Of a stretch of 64,000 bases of DNA, positions 58,815-64,000 are shown piece by piece. The first letter of the stretch is position 1; every line of letters starts with the position of its first letter. Location of the stretch: positions 1 through 64,000 of the forward strand of contig DASWNW010000091.1 of NCBI GenBank assembly GCA_036399015.1, written 5' to 3'. Source of the stretch: QHVT01 sp036399015 (GTDB lineage: Bacteria; Acidobacteriota; Thermoanaerobaculia; Gp7-AA8). Both the position numbers and the translations under genes were made by a program. Under the pieces are notes generated by a model that was given only the letters and a program-made list of their open reading frames with translations, was not told where the DNA came from and ran no database searches.

Positions 58815-61583
58815 CTATGAGGCCACGCCGACTACCACCAGCGTCACGTCGTCCTCGATCTCGCCGCCGCTGAACTGCGTCGACGCCTCGACGATCGTCC
58901 TCTGCAGCGCGTGCGCGTCGAGGTGCCGCGACTCGGCCACCATGGCTTCGATGCGCTGTTCGCCGAAGAGCTCACCACCCCCATCCATCGCCTCGGAGAC
59001 GCCGTCCGTGAAGAGCACCAGACGGTCGCCCGGCTGCAGCGCCAGCTCGCGCTCTTCGTACGCGTCGCGGAAGAGCCGCGAGATCGCCGGGCCGCCCTCC
59101 GAGAGGCGGACCAGGGTGCCGTCGGCGCGCGCGAGGATCGGCGCGTTGTGCCCCGCGTTGCACCAGCGCAGCGTCATCGCCGCCGTGTCCACCGTCGCGT
59201 AGAAGAAGGTCACGAAGCGGCCGCCGGAGAGGCTGGAGACGACCACGCGCCGGACGCGCTCGCAGAGGTCGCGCGGCGAGTTGCTCGCCGAGGCACGGAC
59301 CGCCGCCTGCAGTCCCGACATCAGCAGCGCCGCCGGCATCCCTTTCCCCGCCACGTCGCCGATGCAGACCGCCAGCTCGTGCTCGCCGAGCTTGAGGAGG
59401 TCGTAGTAGTCGCCGCCCATCGTGCGGGCCGGCTGCCAGATGCCGCTCAGATCGAGCTTCGCCACGCGCGGCATCTCGCGCGGCAGGAGCGTCTGCTGGA
59501 TCGCGCGGGCCTGCGCGAAGTCGGCTTCCTCGACCTGCATGCGGATGCGGTCCATCGCATGCTCGACCTGGTCGGCCGCGGAGCGGAGGAAGTCGACGTC
59601 CTCGACGTCCAGCTCACCGCCCGACAGCTTCGCCGCCGCGGCGATGAACGCGCGCGGGCCGGCCGGCACGACCAGCACCGTCTCGATGCGCGCCAGCGAG
59701 GCGGCCGCCTCTTCGGGGATCGGGCGCCGCCGGGGATCGAACGGCCTGTCGAGCTGCGTCACGAACGACTTCGGCACGCGCAGCCGGCCGAGGAGCGTGT
59801 CGGAGACGCCGATCTTCGCCGTCGCCACGAACTCGTCCTGACGCTCGGTGAAGATGACGACGGCGCGGCTCTGCAGCGCCTGCTGCAGCTTCTCGGCGGT
59901 CGTGGCGAGGAACTCCGCGGTGTCGGTCGCGCCGCGCGAGGCGAGCGTGATCGCGCGCAGCGCGTCGGGGTAGTCGTACTTGTGGCGGAAGAGGTTCCGG
60001 TCGACGAGCGTCTGCAGCTTGTTCCGCACCGGGATGAACATCATGCCGAGGACCAGCGTCGCGGCGATGATGAGCGTCTGGTTCTGCACGCCGGCCGCGG
60101 AGACGACCAGCGACCCCACCCCGCCGACCACCCCGACGTAGAACACCAGGATCGCGCCGGTGAGGATCGCGTAGACCACCGTCTTGCGGATGATCACGTC
60201 GATGTTCATCAGCCGGTACTTGAGGATCGCCGCCGCGAACGAGATCGGGACGAGCAGCGACGCCACCATCGGGAGGACGTCGAGCGCCTCTACGGCGGTG
60301 CGCCAGGCGACGAGCTGCCCATGCCGCCCCAGGAAGATGCTGCCGATGATGCCGCCGCCCACGCCGCCGATCTTCGCGAAGAGGGCGATCATCAGCCCCC
60401 AGAGCGGCCACTGCACCTGCCGCTTCTCCTCGACGCCCGCCTCGCGGTAGCTCCGCACCAGCGCCACGCCGGCGAGGACCGGAAAGCTGCAGAGGATCAG
60501 CGCCGGCACGAACACCGTCGCCAGCCCGACGATCAGGGCGACCTTCTTCGAGCCGTACTGCCCGATGAGGTTCGTGGTGGCGATCGACATGGCGAACAGG
60601 GCGAAGACGGCGCGGAACGGCCGGTGGGCGAACGCGCGGACGATCCCCTCGCGGCGTCCGGCGTAGATGATGTAGAGCGCCAGCACGAGCCCGAGCAGCG
60701 CGATGGCCTTGCTCGACGCGCCGATGACCGTCCCGGCGTAGTACGCCGCCTGCGCCTCGTTGCCGGGGTCGGAGAACATGACCATCAGGAGCGCGGTGAA
60801 GCCGAGGAAGATCAACGCCGCCAGGAGCGTGAAGGCGTAGGTCCAGCGGATGACGTACGGCCGCCGCTCCAGGATCGGGCGGCGCCGGGGGAAGATCAGC
60901 GCGAGGTGGAGGATCAGCGGCGCGTAGGCGGCCGCGACGACGCCGAAGATGACCGGCTCGTAGCTCGCGAAGCCGATCGTCGGCGCGATGCCGCGACCTC
61001 CCAGCGTCTCGTAAACCGTGGCGGCGCCGCCGAGCATGGCCGTCGCGGAGATGAGGGCGAAGGCGAGGAGCACCGTCGTCCGCTGGTCGTCGGGCCGCCG
61101 GCTGAAGACGACCAGCGCCACGCCGACGAAGGCGGCGGCGACGAGGAGCGCGACCAGCGACTTGGTGAGGATGTACGGCGCCTTCAGCGGCGACTCCAGC
61201 CGCAGCGTGACGTTCATCTGCTTCCCCTGCCGCTCGATGCGGTAGGTGACGGTGCCGCGGTCGGGGAAGGAGTTGTCGAGGGCGCGCAGGCGGGGCGTCT
61301 CCCGCAGCGGAATCCCGTTCACCGTCAGGATGCGGTCGCCCTGGCGCAGGACGCGGTCGGCGGGGGAGCCGGCGTACAGCATCACCACCTCTCCCGGAAC
61401 GAAGCCGCCGCCGTACTCGTACTTGGGGCCTTTCTTCGACTGCGGCACCTCGGGGTAGAAGAAGACTCCCGCCCAGCCCCGCTCGTGCCAGATGTGCATC
61501 CGGCCAAACATGTATCCGAACCCGGCGCTGACGACACCGAGAGTGAGGATGAGGATGAGGGTGGCCCGGGTGCGGGGGGACAT
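58815..61583 (-). CDS. PDZ - multi-helix membrane - GAF - PP2C (SpoIIE-type) phosphatase
   Basis: 922 residues from ATG 61583 (a TTG at 61628 would add 15). A membrane anchor, a periplasmic PDZ (about 55-135: GEVVMLYAGSPADRVLRQGD, RILTVNGIPLRETPRLR), about ten membrane helices (about 150-520), a GAF-like domain (about 540-690), a coiled linker with ARAIQQTLLPREMP, and a PPM/SpoIIE phosphatase (MGGDYYDLLKLGE, CIGDVAGKGMPAALLMSGLQ, VLFTDGVSEAMD, DDVTLVVV). It should couple an outside protein signal to serine-phosphatase output, probably in an anti-sigma/anti-anti-sigma switch; no partner is adjacent. Confidence 0.88.
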   Translation of the reverse strand: MSPRTRATLILILTLGVVSAGFGYMFGRMHIWHERGWAGVFFYPEVPQSKKGPKYEYGGGFVPGEVVMLYAGSPADRVLRQGDRILTVNGIPLRETPRLRALDNSFPDRGTVTYRIERQGKQMNVTLRLESPLKAPYILTKSLVALLVAAAFVGVALVVFSRRPDDQRTTVLLAFALISATAMLGGAATVYETLGGRGIAPTIGFASYEPVIFGVVAAAYAPLILHLALIFPRRRPILERRPYVIRWTYAFTLLAALIFLGFTALLMVMFSDPGNEAQAAYYAGTVIGASSKAIALLGLVLALYIIYAGRREGIVRAFAHRPFRAVFALFAMSIATTNLIGQYGSKKVALIVGLATVFVPALILCSFPVLAGVALVRSYREAGVEEKRQVQWPLWGLMIALFAKIGGVGGGIIGSIFLGRHGQLVAWRTAVEALDVLPMVASLLVPISFAAAILKYRLMNIDVIIRKTVVYAILTGAILVFYVGVVGGVGSLVVSAAGVQNQTLIIAATLVLGMMFIPVRNKLQTLVDRNLFRHKYDYPDALRAITLASRGATDTAEFLATTAEKLQQALQSRAVVIFTERQDEFVATAKIGVSDTLLGRLRVPKSFVTQLDRPFDPRRRPIPEEAAASLARIETVLVVPAGPRAFIAAAAKLSGGELDVEDVDFLRSAADQVEHAMDRIRMQVEEADFAQARAIQQTLLPREMPRVAKLDLSGIWQPARTMGGDYYDLLKLGEHELAVCIGDVAGKGMPAALLMSGLQAAVRASASNSPRDLCERVRRVVVSSLSGGRFVTFFYATVDTAAMTLRWCNAGHNAPILARADGTLVRLSEGGPAISRLFRDAYEERELALQPGDRLVLFTDGVSEAMDGGGELFGEQRIEAMVAESRHLDAHALQRTIVEASTQFSGGEIEDDVTLVVVGVAS

Positions 61584-61632
61584 CGGTACTGGTCTTACTA
61601 CGTTCCGGGACGGCCGGGGTTTTGGCAATGCC

Positions 61633-62298
61633 TCAGTCGGTGGTCCCGCGCCGGTTGACGATGGACATGAACTCCTGCCGCGTCCGCTCGTCCTCGAGGA
61701 ACGCGCCGCGGAGCACGTTCGTCTCCATGAACGACGACTCCTGCTCCACGCCGCGCATCACCATGCACATGTGCACGCCCCCCATCCAGACGGCGATCCC
61801 GCGCGGCTCGAGGATCTTCTCGATCGTGTCGGCGACGTCGTGTGCGAGGTGCTCCTGCGACTGCAGCCGGCGCATGTGCACCTCCACGATGCGGGGGATC
61901 TTCGACGCGCCGATGATCATCTTCTCCGGGATGTACCCGATGATGAAGCGGCCGAAGAAGGGGAGGATGTGGTGGGCACAGAGGGTCTTGTACGTGCCGC
62001 CGATCACGACCAGGTTCTGGCAGCTCTGGTCGGCGCGGGAGCAGGCCTGGCGGAAGAGGGTGGTGAGCTTCTTGACGTCGGTGTAGTCGTAGCCGCTGGT
62101 CATCGTGATCAGCGACTCCGACCAGCGGCGCGGCGTGTCGAGCACGTTCTCGTCGTCGAGGTCGACGTGCAGCAGCCGCAGCACCTCGCGCAGGTGATGC
62201 TGCAACTGCTCCCGGTCGATGCTGGGCCGCGGGCCGCTCAGCAGCCCCCGCTCGTCAATCATGGCGTCGAGCTGAATCGTCTCTTCGTCGCGCTTCAT
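61633..62298 (-). CDS. folE: GTP cyclohydrolase I
   Basis: 221 residues from ATG 62298 (a TTG 9 bp upstream is possible). NVLDTPRRWSES, YKTLCAHHILPFFGRFIIGY, IIGASKIPRIVEVHMRRLQS, QEHLAHDVADTI and VHMCMVMRGVEQ give the zinc ligands (Cys, His, later Cys). The usual CEHH reads CAHH here. It converts GTP to dihydroneopterin triphosphate for folate or queuosine-type products. Upstream gene of a minus-strand pair with the phosphatase. Confidence 0.92.
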   Translation of the reverse strand: MKRDEETIQLDAMIDERGLLSGPRPSIDREQLQHHLREVLRLLHVDLDDENVLDTPRRWSESLITMTSGYDYTDVKKLTTLFRQACSRADQSCQNLVVIGGTYKTLCAHHILPFFGRFIIGYIPEKMIIGASKIPRIVEVHMRRLQSQEHLAHDVADTIEKILEPRGIAVWMGGVHMCMVMRGVEQESSFMETNVLRGAFLEDERTRQEFMSIVNRRGTTD

Positions 62299-62392
62299 GC
62301 GAGGCAAAGCTTATTACGGAACGTCCACACCCGTTTTCGCGTCTCCCACGGCATACTGCTCGACGCTCGAAAACGAAACCAGGACCCTGAAC

Positions 62393-63667
62393 ATGATCGC
62401 TCTGCGCTGCCTGCTGCTCGCACTCGTCACGTCGCTGTCGCTCACCCCGTTTCTCGAGGCGCAGTCCTCCGGAACCGCCCGCCGGCGCGCGGTTCGGGCG
62501 CCCGACATCGGTCTGGAGATCTACCCGCTGGCCGGGCACGAGCCGGGACTGCCGACCGACGATCTCGGCCCGTTTCGCGAGCTCGTCGGCGACGCGAGCG
62601 TCGTCGGCCTCGGCGAGAGCTGGCACGCGTCGGGCGGCTTCTACCTCATGAAGCACCGGCTCTTCCGCTTCCTGGTGCAGGAGCAGGGGTTCCGCGCCTT
62701 TGCGATCGAGAGCAACTGGGAGGCGGTCGAGCGGACGAACGCGTACGTACAGAGCTGCGCCGGCACGGCCGCGGACGCGATCAAGGACGAGCACCCCGTC
62801 TGGCAGAGCACCGAGTACGCCGACATGGTCCAGTGGATGTGCCAGTGGAACAGCCTCCATCCCGATCCGGCCGACCGGCTGACGGTCTTCGGGTTCGATA
62901 TCCAGCAGCCGGAGCGCGACGGGCCGGCGCTTGCCGCGTTCCTGGGGCAGTTCGGCGTGCCGGCCACCGATGCGCGGGTGAATGGCCTGAAGTCGTGCGA
63001 GGGCGCCTTCGGTCTCACGCATCCCTTCGGCGAGATTCCGCCCGCGGTTCACGCGACCTGCATGGAGTCGCTCGCCGGGGTGGAGTCGTTTCTCCAGGAC
63101 AACCGGCCCGCGATCGTTGCCAGCACGTCCGAAGAGGCGTTCGAGGTCGCCATGCTCCGTTTGATCGGGCTGCGCGCGAATCAGGAGCAGATCTTCGAGA
63201 TCGCCGACGATTTCGCGAAGGGGTTCAACTATCGCGACGTGGCGATGGCGTACGCCGTTCACCTGTGGCGGGCGAGGAAAGCGCCGGGGGCGAAGACCGC
63301 GCTCTGGGCGGCCGACGTTCACATCGCGCAGAACGAGCTTCCCAACGGGGAGCGGCCGATGGGGAGTCATCTCGAGGCGGCACTCGGCGCCGATTACGTC
63401 AGCTTCGCGATCACGGCCTACGAGGCGGAAGTTCCCCGCGGGAGCGGTCTCTGCGGCCTCGTGGTCCGGAAGCCCGGCTCGGCCGAGGAGCAACTGGCGG
63501 TGTACGGTCACCAGACGCTGCTCGCCCGGCCGCGAGGCGGCGTGCGTCAGTACCAGGTGATACCGATGGGCTACTTCACCTTCCGGCCGTTTGCCGACTT
63601 CGACGGCATCCTCTTCCTCGCCCGTTCACCGGCGATGGATCCGCTCCGGTATCCCGGGTGCCGCTGA
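62393..63667 (+). CDS. Exported erythromycin-esterase-like protein
   Basis: 424 residues from ATG 62393 (AGGA upstream). Signal peptide (LRCLLLALVTSLSLTPFLEA), then the EreA/EreB-like fold: VGLGESWHASGGFYLMKHRL, FRFLVQEQGFRAFAIESNWE, VERTNAYVQS and WAADVHIAQNE. The family includes macrolide-hydrolysing Ere and many proteins of unknown activity. Being exported, it could detoxify outside the cytoplasm; hydrolysis of macrolides is not established. Confidence 0.82.
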   Translation: MIALRCLLLALVTSLSLTPFLEAQSSGTARRRAVRAPDIGLEIYPLAGHEPGLPTDDLGPFRELVGDASVVGLGESWHASGGFYLMKHRLFRFLVQEQGFRAFAIESNWEAVERTNAYVQSCAGTAADAIKDEHPVWQSTEYADMVQWMCQWNSLHPDPADRLTVFGFDIQQPERDGPALAAFLGQFGVPATDARVNGLKSCEGAFGLTHPFGEIPPAVHATCMESLAGVESFLQDNRPAIVASTSEEAFEVAMLRLIGLRANQEQIFEIADDFAKGFNYRDVAMAYAVHLWRARKAPGAKTALWAADVHIAQNELPNGERPMGSHLEAALGADYVSFAITAYEAEVPRGSGLCGLVVRKPGSAEEQLAVYGHQTLLARPRGGVRQYQVIPMGYFTFRPFADFDGILFLARSPAMDPLRYPGCR

Positions 63668-63670
63668 CGG

Positions 63671-64000
63671 CTACTTTCCCGCCAGGTAGGGATAGGGGTT
63701 GACGTACGTCCCCTTCCACCAGCGCCGGTCCTTGTCGAGTCGGATCAGGGCGAAGTGGAGGTGGGGGGTGTTGCCGGCGTTCCCGGTGGTGCCGACGTAG
63801 CCGAGGACTTCGCCGCGCCGGAGGAGTTGCCCTTCGTGCAGGCCGGGGGCGTAGCGGTCGAGGTGCGCGTAGTAGTAGCAGAAGCGCTGGTCGGGATCGA
63901 ACTGGTAGACCGTCAGTCCGCCGGGCTTGCTGGTGAAGAGCTTTTTCACCACGCCGTCGTCGGTGGCGATCACCGGCGTCCCCTTCGGCGCGAGGATGTC
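63671..64000 (-). CDS. M23-family (LytM) peptidase, partial
   Basis: Minus-strand frame open to the window edge, so the N-terminus is missing. GDGVVK-type turn (IATDDGVVKKLF), YYYAHLDRYAPGLHEGQLLRRG, VGTTGNAGNTPHLHFAL: the HLH is part of the zinc site. LytM peptidases cut peptidoglycan cross-bridges or act as degenerate regulators; the first zinc motif lies outside the window. It is convergent with the esterase-like gene (3-bp gap). Confidence 0.85.
   Translation of the reverse strand, partial: DILAPKGTPVIATDDGVVKKLFTSKPGGLTVYQFDPDQRFCYYYAHLDRYAPGLHEGQLLRRGEVLGYVGTTGNAGNTPHLHFALIRLDKDRRWWKGTYVNPYPYLAGK

Overview
The window is about 68% GC, densely coding, and comes from a diderm (Gram-negative-type) bacterium: it has an Omp85 barrel, TamB, an MlaE/MlaF pair, a porin, lipoproteins and a periplasmic flavin system. 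Gene content and protein style (zinc-ribbon TPR proteins, a SirB1 protein, a PuuD-like protein without cytochrome, many SPFH/TPR/PDZ combinations) suggest Acidobacteriota or a related lineage. This is an inference from style; no rRNA or tRNA gene is present to test it.

Layout. 0-3 kb: a PAS histidine kinase (cut by the window edge), PhzF and a PuuD-like membrane protein on the minus strand. 3-6.4 kb: a tight plus-strand run SDR-alr-mlaE-mlaF, then a Thr-rich lipoprotein with its own terminator. 6.9-12.6 kb: the classic xseA-xseB-ispA-dxs-tlyA operon with a PIN-domain gene wedged in. 12.6-16.2 kb: rfbD and tatA, divergent from a PcrA/UvrD helicase. 16.5-21.9 kb: a secreted Cys protein, a zinc-ribbon TPR protein, 3-hydroxyacyl-CoA dehydrogenase, a degenerate zinc-ribbon sensor ATPase and a CAP-domain protein. 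22.1-27.7 kb: MoeB-rhodanese and YqeY, divergent from pyrE, biotin carrier, HMG-CoA lyase, thioesterase, SirB1 protein and an unknown conserved protein. 27.8-30.2 kb: a three-domain SPFH/alkaline-phosphatase-like/TPR protein, followed by about 600 bp of short tandem repeats. 30.9-35.5 kb: a Fur-FTR1-ApbE-porin-FMN-binding-cytochrome b operon, which reads as iron uptake coupled to extracytoplasmic flavin electron transfer. 35.5-38.3 kb: gltX and three minor pseudopilins. 38.3-41.4 kb: an accessory patch of small orphan genes and three genes each broken by one single-base frameshift. 41.4-51.2 kb: fabI, a DUF962 protein, a small coiled-coil protein, a 2423-residue TamB-TamA/BamA fusion and glycerate 2-kinase. 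51.2-53.7 kb: a diguanylate cyclase, a convergent hicA/hicB pair flanked by 57-bp direct repeats, and a MarR regulator with a clear operator. 53.7-64 kb: enolase, a secreted rhodanese, signal peptidase I, flotillin plus NfeD, a lipoprotein, a PDZ-membrane-GAF-PP2C phosphatase, folE, an erythromycin-esterase-like protein and a partial M23 peptidase.

The strongest candidates for something new are these. (1) The single-chain TamB-Omp85 protein: an inner-membrane anchor, a lipid-bridge-like beta domain, about seven POTRA repeats and an outer-membrane barrel in one continuous reading frame, with the linker between the halves encoded by two DNA palindromes. (2) The iron/flavin operon, with a putative Fur box and an ApbE target motif in the FMN protein. 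(3) The SPFH-phosphodiesterase-TPR protein. (4) Repeat families that sit just behind stop codons (heptamer tandem repeats, a 17 x 21-bp array, a 140-bp composite palindrome) or inside genes in frame.
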